Assembly (NCBI GenBank): GCA_027578815.1
Contig: JANBTH010000507.1
Location: 1-15,806, forward strand
Length of the DNA: 15,806 nt
Direction: 5' to 3'
DNA from: Coemansia sp. RSA 1804
Lineage: Eukaryota; Kickxellomycota; Kickxellomycetes; Kickxellales; Kickxellaceae
Position numbers and translations under genes: made by a program. Within the stretch, counting starts at the first letter, position 1. The number at the start of each line of letters is the position of its first letter. Below the pieces are notes generated by a model, which saw only the letters and a program-made list of their open reading frames with translations, ran no database searches and was not told the DNA's origin. Below, piece after piece: positions 1 through 7,249 of the stretch.

Positions 1-120
1 CATCCGTACGCAAGCCCTGGCGCCAAGCCCTGCAGCCCGTCGCTTCCCAGCGGCCCGCTCTCGGCGCCTATCGACCGTGAATGCCGCGCACGCACTCTAA
101 TCGAATCGCCCGTTGTTTGA
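1..120 (+). CDS. Possible 3' end of an upstream gene (partial)
   Basis: The first 120 bases are GC-rich, and frame 1 stays open from the window edge to a TGA at 118-120, giving a Pro/Ser-rich, disorder-like tail ending in ESPVV. A polyadenylation-type signal lies about 116 bases downstream, which supports a + strand gene ending here. Frame 2 (stop at 101-103) and frame 3 (stop at 88-90) are also open from the edge, so the reading frame is not proven. No domain is visible and no function can be assigned. The frame 1 choice rests only on its longer reach and its GC-rich third positions. Confidence 0.3.
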   Translation, partial: HPYASPGAKPCSPSLPSGPLSAPIDRECRARTLIESPVV

Positions 121-235
121 TTTGTCGTCGTGTGTGTTGCGCTTGAATTGTTGTTGCTTTCGCTCATTTCATATGTACGCTCTAAGGCTGGGGATGGCAG
201 AGTGTAATAGCTAAGCAATGTATGCCTTGTAGAAA

Positions 236-246
236 AATAAAATAAA
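236..246 (+). terminator. Polyadenylation signal of the upstream gene
   Basis: Two overlapping AATAAA hexamers (AATAAAATAAA) sit about 116 bases after the putative stop at 118-120, followed by T-rich sequence near 285-300. This is the usual form of a eukaryotic 3'-end signal. Which gene it serves is inferred from position. Confidence 0.5.
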
Positions 247-724
247 CAGCAGACTAAAGCGAAGCGAAAGGACAGCGTCAAAACTGTTTTCTCTTTTTTA
301 TTATGGATAACGCTTGTTGATCTCGCCTACGCCAAAGACCCATTTTCCCTGGTTTGATTAATGGGACGGGTTGATCATGTGCCTCAACAGATTAAATGCT
401 TGGAAGGTTTAGCCTTTTCTTTACTTTCGTTTATGTTCGTTTGTTTGTTTATTTGCTAACTAGCTGTTCTAATTTAACGTCAACAAAAAGTGCGCCAGCC
501 ACTTCATATTTTACTGTCTAGCTCTACTTTCCATATTAAGCGCAGCACACACCAGAAGCAACATTGTGCGCAGTCCTGCTGTGCAAGTGTGGACAGGCAA
601 TAACAGACCGAGAGTGAATAGACGGATTCTATCAAGCGTGGGTGGCTGGATCAGACCACTTGTCGCAAACAGCAAACGGAGCTACGCGAACACAACAACC
701 ATCAAGACCGTGCGACTGGCAACC
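247..724. other. Intergenic / 5' region of the AP endonuclease gene
   Basis: No ATG-initiated gene is seen here. The left half is AT-rich spacer. Around 454-460 there is a branch-point-like TGCTAAC, and TCTAG at 517-521 could act as a splice acceptor 62 bases later, but I found no convincing donor upstream. From 473 onward the frame of the AP endonuclease is open without any ATG (see the separate entry for 473-724). Confidence 0.5.
473..724 (+). other. Open in-frame leader without ATG ahead of the AP endonuclease
   Basis: The AP endonuclease frame is open from just after a TAA at 470-472 up to the ATG at 725: 84 codons with no stop and no ATG. The translation contains no Asp or Glu, many Arg/Lys (10 in the last 53 codons), and a KRSYAN segment resembling a mitochondrial processing site with Arg near the cut. 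It could be read from a near-cognate codon (GTG at 566 is one) or after splicing to an upstream ATG exon using the acceptor-like TCTAG at 517-521. Equally it may be an untranslated leader that is open by chance. Confidence 0.35.
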
Positions 725-1807
725 ATGGCAACGGGAGCCAAGCGACCAGCGCCGGACGACGCAGAAAACGGCTACGGCAAACAGTCGCCTGTGGAGGCAA
801 AGAAGGTGGCGATGGGGGCAGATATGGCAATTCCCAACAACAAGACCATGCCGACGGACTATAGCTTTATCGGGACGACGCCCGAGGACAGTCTGAAGAT
901 TGTGTCGTACAACGTTAATTCGCTTGCAGCGGCATGCAAGAAGGGATTCAAGGAGTATGTGGCGGCTGAGAATGCCGATATCCTTTGCCTGCAGGAGACC
1001 AAGGTCAACCAGCCGATGGCATTCTTGCTGGACAAGAAGAAGTATCCGCACGAGTACTGGCACTGCAGCAAGACCAAGAAGGGGTATTCGGGGACGGTTG
1101 TATTTTCCAGGATCAAGCCGCTCAAGACAAAATATGGACTGGGCGATAGCGGCATGGACACCGAGGGTCGAGTGATTACGCTTGAGTTTGAGTCGTTCTA
1201 TCTTGTAGCCTGTTATGTGCCAAATGCCGGCGAGAAGTTGGTGCGCCTAGACCGCCGGATGCAGTGGGACCTGCGTATGGCAAAGTATCTGGCGGAGCTG
1301 GAAAAGTCCAAGCCCGTAGTGTACACGGGTGACCTCAACGTCGCGCATCAACCGGTTGATCTGGCGCGCCCAGAAACCAACAAGCGGTCTGCTGGCTTCA
1401 CCGTCGAAGAGCGCGACGCCTTTACTGCGCTGCTCAAAGGAAGCGATGCGCCACGCGTTGATGTGTTTCGAGCTCTCAATCCTGGTGCGCGCGCTTCTGG
1501 GTACACGTACTTTGGCTACCGCGCCAACTGTCGTGTCAACCGCATTGGTTGGCGGCTGGATTACTTTGTTGTGTCCCAGCCGCTCATGTCGCAGGTGCGC
1601 GACGTCCTTGTGCGCAACCAGTGCTACGGGGCCAGCGACCACGTTCCGCTTGTTTTGCTCCTGAAGAAGGAGCCAGCAGATATTGGAGAAGACAAGCGGA
1701 GCGCTGGCGCTGAGTTGGACGCAAGTAAGGATGGTGATGGCTCTGCTGCTGTCGTTCCTGCAGAAGCAGGAATCGATGGCGCTGAAATTGGATCTAAAGA
1801 CCAATGA
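725..1807 (+). CDS. APEX1: AP endonuclease, exonuclease III / APE1 family
   Basis: Class II apurinic/apyrimidinic endonuclease of base excision repair, which incises DNA 5' of abasic sites and has 3' repair diesterase activity. From the ATG at 725 (context ACCATGG) it is 360 aa, against 318 aa for human APE1. The endonuclease/exonuclease/phosphatase fold spans about residues 57-314. Landmarks: KIVSYNVNSL at 58-67 (catalytic Asn63), LQETK at 89-93 (metal-binding Glu91), YVPNAG at 164-169 (active-site Tyr164), GDLNVAH at 202-208 (Asp203, Asn205), GWRLDYF at 275-281 (Asp279), and SDH at 304-306 (catalytic His306). The Lys-rich N-terminus (1-56) may hold a nuclear signal; the tail after 315 is acidic and low in complexity. 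No zf-GRF domain follows, so it resembles APE1/APEX1 more than fungal Apn2. It is a single exon. The upstream frame suggests a possible mitochondrial isoform. Confidence 0.93.
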   Translation: MATGAKRPAPDDAENGYGKQSPVEAKKVAMGADMAIPNNKTMPTDYSFIGTTPEDSLKIVSYNVNSLAAACKKGFKEYVAAENADILCLQETKVNQPMAFLLDKKKYPHEYWHCSKTKKGYSGTVVFSRIKPLKTKYGLGDSGMDTEGRVITLEFESFYLVACYVPNAGEKLVRLDRRMQWDLRMAKYLAELEKSKPVVYTGDLNVAHQPVDLARPETNKRSAGFTVEERDAFTALLKGSDAPRVDVFRALNPGARASGYTYFGYRANCRVNRIGWRLDYFVVSQPLMSQVRDVLVRNQCYGASDHVPLVLLLKKEPADIGEDKRSAGAELDASKDGDGSAAVVPAEAGIDGAEIGSKDQ

Positions 1808-2031
1808 TACCGTCCGCTCCTCTGCTTATTTTTTCAGCAGAAGAATCCCGGAGGGTTATAATTTTTGGTTCTGTTTTTTTCTACAGCAATGGATGAAACA
1901 AAAACATACCCAAGCTCTTGTGGGTTGATGAGGCTACATGTTTTACGTTAACCAAAACAAAAAGCTACACAAACATGGAACTACCCTTAAAAGAAATGAC
2001 AAAAAATGAAAAGCTCTGGTACTTGACCGGA

Positions 2032-2376
2032 TTACACAAAAGTCTTTCCGCCGAGACCCAGCTGGGATATGTCGATTTCCTCAATAAAGATGTTGATGCG
2101 ATTGGGATCAATGTCCAGCTCAGAGGCCAAGAGTTCGGTTACCCCAGCAACGATGGGTTTGTTTTTCTTTCCACCTACGGACCCGGCAGACCCAAGATAC
2201 ACAAACACCGCAGGCTTGCCAGTGCCGCCAAAGGTGAGGCTTGAGTTGTATGTGATTATCGTCATAACGTGGCCCAAAGGCCTGGATAGCAGCTCAGCTA
2301 TTGTCTCCGATACCTTGAATGACAATGCTTTATCATCACTGAGCTGGACATTTGTAGTTATCTGGCAAATTGGCAT
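2032..2376 (-). CDS. MIF: MIF-family tautomerase, divergent paralogue (MIF-A)
   Basis: A 114-aa protein of the macrophage migration inhibitory factor / D-dopachrome tautomerase family, small trimeric tautomerases whose catalytic base is the N-terminal proline exposed after Met removal. Seen: MPICQITTNV start with Pro2 in place, the family signature SSLTFGGTGKP at 45-55, GSVGGKKNK at 66-74, and NRINIF at 92-97. Length matches the family (about 115 aa), with no introns or signal peptide. The pocket is altered compared with human MIF by my hand alignment: Lys32 becomes Arg, Ile64 becomes Ala, Tyr95 becomes Asn, Asn97 becomes Phe, and the CXXC motif is absent. It lies downstream of, and in the same orientation as, a second MIF gene 359 bases away, so the pair is probably a tandem duplication. 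The substrate is unknown; tautomerase activity may be reduced or changed. Confidence 0.88.
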   Translation of the reverse strand: MPICQITTNVQLSDDKALSFKVSETIAELLSRPLGHVMTIITYNSSLTFGGTGKPAVFVYLGSAGSVGGKKNKPIVAGVTELLASELDIDPNRINIFIEEIDISQLGLGGKTFV

Positions 2377-2735
2377 TGTGGATGTTGGAAATGGCCAATG
2401 AATAAGCTCAATATAGATAAATGCTAGTTAATAATTGATAATGTGGGATTTGAGGAGACAAGAGATGTTTTATGTGCAGAAGGATATATTGAATGTTTAA
2501 CTAACTGAAAAATGGACAATAAGAAGAAACACGAGTATAATATTCTGCAAAGAATTTTGTCTTAATATTGCAAGAACACATGCGAAAAGCAATCAAGTTT
2601 CATATAGTGAAGTCTTCTTTACACGTAATATATCCGTTTAATATTCTTGGCACATAGCTGCTACATTGGCCACATTGTCAAAATTACAGTCGTTGTAGCT
2701 TGCTTAGTGGTTCAATGAGCGTTATATATAAACGT
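2377..2735. other. Spacer between the two MIF genes
   Basis: AT-rich sequence holding the 5' region of the left MIF gene and the 3' region of the right one, both read on the - strand. No ORF of note. A CCAAT pentamer on the + strand lies at 2395-2399, too close to the left start codon to be called a promoter element with confidence. Confidence 0.5.
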
Positions 2736-3086
2736 TTACAAGCCAGAAAGAATATCTCCGTTAATGCCGTAGTCTGAAATATCCACATCCCTGGTGTAGA
2801 TATTGATACGACTGGGCTTGATACCCAGCTCATCTGCCACAAGTTTGGTGATTCCAGCAAACAGAGGCCTGTTCTTGTCTCCGCCTACAGACCCAATTGA
2901 CCAGATATGAAGACAAGCCGTGGGTTCATCGGTGCCTCCAAAGGTAAGGCTTGAGTTGTGTGTGACCATTGACAAAACGTAGCTTTGTGGTTTGGAAAGC
3001 AGTTCGGCAACCAGAGCCGATGCCTTTATTGACAGCGCCTTGGCATTATGTGCCTGGACGTTTGTGATAATGTTGCAGAGCGGCAT
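2736..3086 (-). CDS. MIF: MIF-family tautomerase, more canonical paralogue (MIF-B)
   Basis: A second MIF/D-dopachrome tautomerase homologue of 116 aa. I chose the ATG at 3086, not the in-frame upstream one at 3182, because the family needs Pro directly after the initiator Met (MPLCNIITNV) and the longer form would bury it behind 32 residues. Signature segments: LLSKPQSY at 29-36 with the Lys equivalent to human Lys32, SSLTFGGTDEP at 45-55, WSIGSVGG at 62-69 retaining the Ile64 equivalent, and SRINIY at 92-97. As in its neighbour, the Tyr95 position is Asn and the CXXC cysteines are missing; position 97 is Tyr. It shares clear protein and DNA similarity with the gene at 2032-2376. Intracellular by default, since no signal peptide is seen. 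Physiological role in fungi is not established. Confidence 0.9.
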   Translation of the reverse strand: MPLCNIITNVQAHNAKALSIKASALVAELLSKPQSYVLSMVTHNSSLTFGGTDEPTACLHIWSIGSVGGDKNRPLFAGITKLVADELGIKPSRINIYTRDVDISDYGINGDILSGL

Positions 3087-3207
3087 TTCAAATAGTTTAC
3101 TATAGAAAGAGTTAACAAAAAACAAAGTGAAATATAAAGCTTGACTAGTTTTTTTAAGAGACAAATGGAAACATTCACTCATGCTTACATCAGTGAGGTT
3201 ATAAGCG

Positions 3208-3216
3208 CCTTTTATA
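3208..3216 (-). promoter_or_regulatory. TATA box of the right MIF gene
   Basis: On the - strand this reads TATAAAAGG, 122-130 bases before the ATG at 3086. The spacing fits a TATA-directed start of transcription near 3180, which would also place the transcript start at or after the unwanted upstream in-frame ATG at 3182 and favour the shorter MIF protein. Confidence 0.5.
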
Positions 3217-4223
3217 TTCTTGAGAATTCCAAACCCGAAGAAACCTTTTTTTGCCTCTCATTCACTTTCAGTACGACAAACATTTTTTGAAAGCGGAAAT
3301 GTCTGCAACGCTTTAGATAATCTCTTTACATTGCTTACAAATAAAAAAGGTTCAGTTGTGGATATCAAACAAAATTTTGCAACAAAGTATATGCGGTTTG
3401 CCAATCTACATGCATATTTGCAGACACTATTTAAGTCAATGTTGGGAATGATGTTATTCAAATATGTTGATTTATTCTACATTTATAGAAATATAAAAAT
3501 ATGATGGGGTTGAACATTTTTGACATATGAAAAGAGCAAATGTGAGAGAAAATATATGTATTGGAAGAAACGCTAAGTTGAATAATAAATATACAGAGGA
3601 ACTGTAATTAAAAGGAAGAAAAAGAGAGACCGCCAATTGCCCTTCATGGGCTCTATCATCCGATCTACCGTCCTGTCGCCCAAAGGGCGTGGAATAGCTA
3701 GATTTTAACGTCCAGCCCGAGTCCGGTAGTAGCTACAAATAAGTAGGCAAAGGTTGTCAGACCCGATTAACGGATCGATTGAAGAGTTCCCTATTTGTGG
3801 CAAAGTTGGAGTGTCTCATCTCTATCTCGCGTCCTTTTGTTGTATATGGTTATCTTGGTATTCCATTGCTCTCGTTGGCTCGTGGATTCGTCAAGAGAGA
3901 TACTGCATGTTTCGGTCGCTTCATGATCCGGCGACGCTGCTCTGGCATCATTGAAGAAATGGATTTGCAATCTATCTGGGCTCCATGGCGCACCTTGCAC
4001 CACTCATAGCACTGGGCTTGCAACTCTGCTGCACATAATAAATAAAAGTAAATAACAATTAAATGAGGAAATCAACCCCTAACTTGAAACGATCATATTC
4101 ACTTTATTCAGCCAAATTTCAGATATAAGGAATACATTCAGTTAGTTTTTATCTGTCAACGCATTGCATGTGGTAATAATTGGTAGTTTCTTTTGTTCTT
4201 GAATCAATATACACTTCACACAC
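3217..4223. other. AT-rich gene-poor region with a GC-richer block
   Basis: No ATG-initiated ORF of useful length is convincing here. About 3220-3620 and 4020-4200 are very AT-rich. Between, about 3625-4015 is richer in GC and open on both strands for 65-75 codons, but only from non-ATG codons. It contains a short perfect hairpin (CGCCC AAA GGGCG, near 3678-3690). It could be a decayed gene or transposon fragment, but I recognise no domain. A copy of a dispersed repeat lies at 3493-3541. Confidence 0.45.
3493..3541 (+). repeat. Dispersed repeat, copy 1 (inverted partner at 7201-7249)
   Basis: Positions 3517-3541 match the reverse complement of 7201-7225 at 24 of 25 bases. The adjoining 24 bases (3493-3516 against 7226-7249) match at about 15 of 24 without gaps, with mostly transition differences. 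The core includes GACATATGAAAAGAGC. By-eye comparison only; the second half is AT-rich and weaker. Confidence 0.6.
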
Positions 4224-4484
4224 ATGCGGTTTGCAGCCCTTAGAAGACAAAGGATGGGGTTGTTCACAGACTATGCGCACCCGACCACTTCACTTGGTAG
4301 TAACGAGGACGACTGTTCGGACAACAGTGACTTTGTTGCTGTTGCTGTCTCCACAGAACCTATAGAGTCAATGCGGGCATACACATCGTGCTCATCTGTG
4401 TGGTCAAATGTTTTTATGGTGAAGTGGCAAAGAGACATTAGCGCAATGCAAGAAATGGACAAAAAAACTACAGCACTTCCTTGA
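4224..4484 (+). CDS. Possible small hypothetical ORF, 86 aa
   Basis: An ATG-started frame of 86 codons ending in TGA, followed about 26 bases later by an AATAAA hexamer (near 4510) that could be its 3'-end signal. The product has an N-terminal basic stretch, an acidic middle (EDDCSDNSD) and a Trp-containing C-terminal part (VKWQRD). No family is recognised, there is an overlapping open frame on the other strand, and codon use is unbiased. It may equally be noise in the region upstream of the epimerase gene. Confidence 0.22.
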   Translation: MRFAALRRQRMGLFTDYAHPTTSLGSNEDDCSDNSDFVAVAVSTEPIESMRAYTSCSSVWSNVFMVKWQRDISAMQEMDKKTTALP

Positions 4485-5112
4485 GCGGCTGTGACGTCGC
4501 TTGACAGCCAAATAAAAACGGATTGCGTATTTTCTTTGTTTCTCTTTCCTTTCTCAATCAGCAAAACCAAACCTGCTTATCACCCGAAAAAACCACCCCA
4601 GATTCCAATTGTGATGTGCTGATCATTTCAGGCGATTGTTGATTTGTGTGCGCATTTGTGCGAGCGTTGAGAGAGTGGGGAAAGAGAAGAAAATGGAGCA
4701 ACACATGCCGGGGTCCGGGTTGCGTCAATTGGTCTGCGGACATGCATGCACATTGGCGAAAAAAAACGAAAGGGGCTGGGCTTGTTTTTCGTTTGGGCAA
4801 AAAAAGGAAAAGAAATGGATAGACGGGTGTTTTTTGTTGGAAACAAATAAAAGAAGCAGAAGAGTCGTCGTCTCCTTTCTTTTCCTGGTTTCCGGCCCGC
4901 CCACTTTGTTTTTTCTCTCTCGTTTACAGTCTTTGCGAATTTCTAGATAACCACTCTTTTTCCCTTGCTCTGTTTTCTCGTTGTTTACTGAGAAAGCTGG
5001 CTACTCCAACATACGCTCTTCCCACCTCCCTCTTCACGCAGTAGAAAAGGGACAAATAACGAAAAGGACCCTGAAGGCCCTGACACGCACAGACACTCCC
5101 CCGCAACAGACA
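4485..5112. other. Upstream region of the UDP-glucose 4-epimerase gene
   Basis: No supported gene. The stretch carries purine- and pyrimidine-rich tracts and a CRE/ATF-like TGACGTCG at 4492-4499, about 615 bases ahead of the epimerase ATG, which may or may not be used. The frame of the epimerase is open for 44 codons before its ATG, but no ATG is present in that extension, so it is treated as 5' UTR. Confidence 0.45.
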
Positions 5113-6159
5113 ATGCCCGCAAGCAACGGTACAACGCCATCAACTGTCCTGGTGACGGGTGGCGCAGGATTTATCGGGTCACACACGGTTCTGGAGCTCC
5201 TGACGCAGGGCTACAAGGTGGTTGTAGTGGACAACCTGTGCAACAGCTGCGAGGAGCCGCTGCGGCGCATCGAGAAGCTGACCGGACAGAAGGAGCGGAT
5301 TCCGTTCTACCAGGTAGACCTGGCAGACATGGAGGCGCTGTCGGTGGTGTTCAAGGAGCATTCGATAAGCAGTGTAATTCACTTTGCAGCACTCAAGGCA
5401 GTGGGTGAGTCGGTTAGCAAGCCGCTGGAGTACTACCGCAACAACGTGGCCGGTACACTCAACCTGCTCGACGTGATGATCCAGTTTGGCGTCAAGAACA
5501 TTGTGTTCTCGTCGTCGGCTACGGTGTACAAGGCCGACTACGACGGCAACGCGCTGCGCGAGACCAACGAGCTCGGCTGCACTAGTCCGTATGGGCGCAC
5601 CAAGCTGTACATGGAGAGCATTATCCGCGACGTGGCGGCTGCGCGCGGCGGATGGAACGCTGTGATGCTCAGATACTTCAACCCGACCGGTGCACACGAG
5701 TCCGGCATTATGGGCGAAGACCCGCAGCAGATTCCAAACAACCTGATGCCGTACATGTCGCAGGTGGCCGTCGGAAACCTCAAGGAGCTGCATGTGTTTG
5801 GCAGCGACTACAACACGCGCGACGGCACCGGTGTCCGCGACTACATCCACGTGATGGATCTGGCTGAGGCCCATGTTGTTGCGTTGCGGCGGCTGCTGGA
5901 TAACCGTGGCTACGAGATCTTCAATGTCGGTTCCGGCACTGGCCAGACCGTGCTCGAGATGATTGATGCCTTCTCCGAAGCCTGCGGCCGTCGCATTCCA
6001 TACGTTATCGACGATCGCCGCGACGGTGACATCGACACCATCCTCTGCGACCCGACAAAGGCTGTCAACGAGCTTGGCTTCAAGGTCCACCGCGACCTCA
6101 AGCAGATGTGCTCCGACCTTTGGCGCTGGCAGGAGAATAACCCCAACGGCTATAGATAG
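5113..6159 (+). CDS. GALE: UDP-glucose 4-epimerase
   Basis: NAD-dependent short-chain dehydrogenase/reductase that interconverts UDP-galactose and UDP-glucose in the Leloir pathway, in the cytosol. It is 348 aa from the ATG at 5113, the same length as human GALE. Seen: Rossmann motif TGGAGFIGSH at 15-24, the D40-N41 pair after beta-2, HFAALKAVGES at 90-100, the SSSATVY catalytic serine cluster at 133-139, the catalytic YGRTK pair Tyr160/Lys164, RYFNPTGAH at 187-195, and RDGTGVRDYIHVMDLA at 236-251. Unlike Saccharomyces Gal10 there is no C-terminal mutarotase domain. The residue aligned by hand with the human substrate-size gatekeeper Cys307 is Ile310, so use of the N-acetylated sugars cannot be predicted. 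Single exon, with GC-rich third positions, and not clustered with other GAL genes here. Confidence 0.97.
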   Translation: MPASNGTTPSTVLVTGGAGFIGSHTVLELLTQGYKVVVVDNLCNSCEEPLRRIEKLTGQKERIPFYQVDLADMEALSVVFKEHSISSVIHFAALKAVGESVSKPLEYYRNNVAGTLNLLDVMIQFGVKNIVFSSSATVYKADYDGNALRETNELGCTSPYGRTKLYMESIIRDVAAARGGWNAVMLRYFNPTGAHESGIMGEDPQQIPNNLMPYMSQVAVGNLKELHVFGSDYNTRDGTGVRDYIHVMDLAEAHVVALRRLLDNRGYEIFNVGSGTGQTVLEMIDAFSEACGRRIPYVIDDRRDGDIDTILCDPTKAVNELGFKVHRDLKQMCSDLWRWQENNPNGYR

Positions 6160-6694
6160 TTTTTTTTATTTCTTCTTCACATCCGCTTTTCTATTTTTGG
6201 ATTTGACAGCGTCTTTCTGGGGTTTTTTATTTTGCTGGTGCTATAAGGTGATGCTCATCTACAGCCGCCTGCTTCTGTTTATTTTTAGATCACGCACAAT
6301 GAATGGAGGGCGCTGGTTGCTATTCAACCAGAATGCCATGTGATGAGTAGGGCCACATCTAAAAGCCAGTAGAAATGCATGTCACTGATTGCAGAGTTGG
6401 CGAAGTGCTAGTTTGTTCCGTTGCAATCTAAACCATGATTACATGGCTTATCTAATTAACAGGAAAATATTACATAGTAAAATGTCAAATACTGGTTGTT
6501 TGTGACTAAAAATGATTACATTGTATATACTGATTCATGAACAAATGTAGCCACCAATTATTATCACATGCAATTCATTGACAGAAAAAAACAAACTAAA
6601 GATATTATTTATGTCCTTAATCCTGCCAAATAAAATGTATATGTTCGTTTCAAGTTGAACGCCGCTGTCGCTAGGCAATTGTTATTTGCCTTGA
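6160..6694. other. 3' region of the epimerase and AT-rich spacer
   Basis: T-rich sequence follows the TAG immediately (poly-T run near 6160-6170). Beyond about 6350 the sequence turns AT-rich. An AATAAA near 6629 is far from the epimerase stop and its use is uncertain. No gene is seen on either strand. Confidence 0.5.
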
Positions 6695-7105
6695 TTACTT
6701 TTTCTTTGGGAAAAAAGCATCAGCTGGAGCTGCAAATAAATTTTTTACTTTAGTCAATCTACTTATTTCACCGGCCTTGAGTCTTTTTAATGCATTATCA
6801 TAGGAGATACCAGGGTTGTTTTCTATAATTTCCATAATTGTTCTTCTTCCTGTGCTTTCCGCACCTCTTATCTGTATTGGTGGAAGCTCCCCATAAGAAA
6901 GTTTTGAAAGATTATACTTATGTCCAAGTGCGGAGGTTTTATAGCCTTTGCTTTTTTTATTTGCCTCTATCCATTTTTTATTCTCTTCTGAATCTGGCTT
7001 GGGAAGTAGAAACCAAGTATCCTTTAATTTTCCACGTTCCTTAGCCCCATCAAAGTACGCCTTTCCTGCCTCTGATATCTGCTGAGGTGTCAATGTAGTA
7101 GACAT
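6695..7105 (-). CDS. Hypothetical protein, 136 aa, unrecognised
   Basis: An intact ATG-to-TAA frame of 136 aa whose codons are A/T-rich at third positions, unlike the GC3-rich epimerase and permease on either side. I do not recognise the family. The product is soluble and basic, with a KPDSEENKKW segment around 36-45, a probably helical stretch RRTIMEIIENN at 87-97 followed by NALKRLKAGE at 103-112 that could form a small helix-turn-helix-like fold, and a basic end FFPKKK. There is no signal peptide or membrane segment. A TATAAAAAG on the same strand lies about 105 bases upstream, inside the dispersed repeat. The intact frame, good initiation position and TATA box favour a real gene; its composition suggests an orphan or recently acquired one. 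Confidence 0.65.
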   Translation of the reverse strand: MSTTLTPQQISEAGKAYFDGAKERGKLKDTWFLLPKPDSEENKKWIEANKKSKGYKTSALGHKYNLSKLSYGELPPIQIRGAESTGRRTIMEIIENNPGISYDNALKRLKAGEISRLTKVKNLFAAPADAFFPKKK

Positions 7106-7200
7106 TCTTGTTAGCTACTTAATACTGATAGAAATATAAGAGAAAAGTGATGTGTGAATTGAAGAATAAATGATGATGGTAATTGGTCGTACATGGCCAT

Positions 7201-7249
7201 ATTTGCTCTTTTTATATGTCAAAAACATTTAATCATGTCATATTATTTT
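7201..7249 (-). repeat. Dispersed repeat, copy 2 (inverted partner at 3493-3541)
   Basis: The inverted counterpart of the copy at 3493-3541, with 24 of 25 identical bases over 7201-7225. On the - strand this copy contains TATAAAAAGAGC and lies directly upstream of the 136-aa gene, so it may double as its promoter. No terminal inverted repeats or target-site duplication were found. Confidence 0.6.
7208..7216 (-). promoter_or_regulatory. TATA box of the 136-aa gene
   Basis: Reads TATAAAAAG on the - strand, 103-111 bases before the ATG at 7105. It falls within the repeat; the other copy reads TATGAAAAG at the matching place. Confidence 0.45.

Noticed and set aside
725..1807. Assignment as fungal Apn2
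   Set aside because: Apn2 proteins are longer and end in a zf-GRF domain; this protein ends in a short acidic tail with no cysteine cluster.
3087..3182. A 32-residue N-terminal extension of the right MIF protein
   Set aside because: The family needs Pro right after the initiator Met, and a TATA box at 3208-3216 would start transcription near or inside the extension.
3220..3504. A 94-codon + strand frame in the AT-rich region
   Set aside because: Starts with TTG, is of AT-rich random composition, and resembles no protein.
3678..3690. Short hairpin CGCCC-AAA-GGGCG considered as a terminator or structured RNA
   Set aside because: Five base pairs with no T-run or flanking conserved structure; the host is a eukaryote, so an intrinsic terminator is not expected.
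4271..4570. A 99-codon - strand frame ahead of the epimerase
   Set aside because: It begins at a non-ATG codon, has no recognisable domain and overlaps other equally open frames.
5179..6090. A 303-codon open frame opposite the epimerase gene
   Set aside because: It is the antisense shadow of GC3-rich coding sequence; the + strand frame is a full-length, motif-perfect epimerase.
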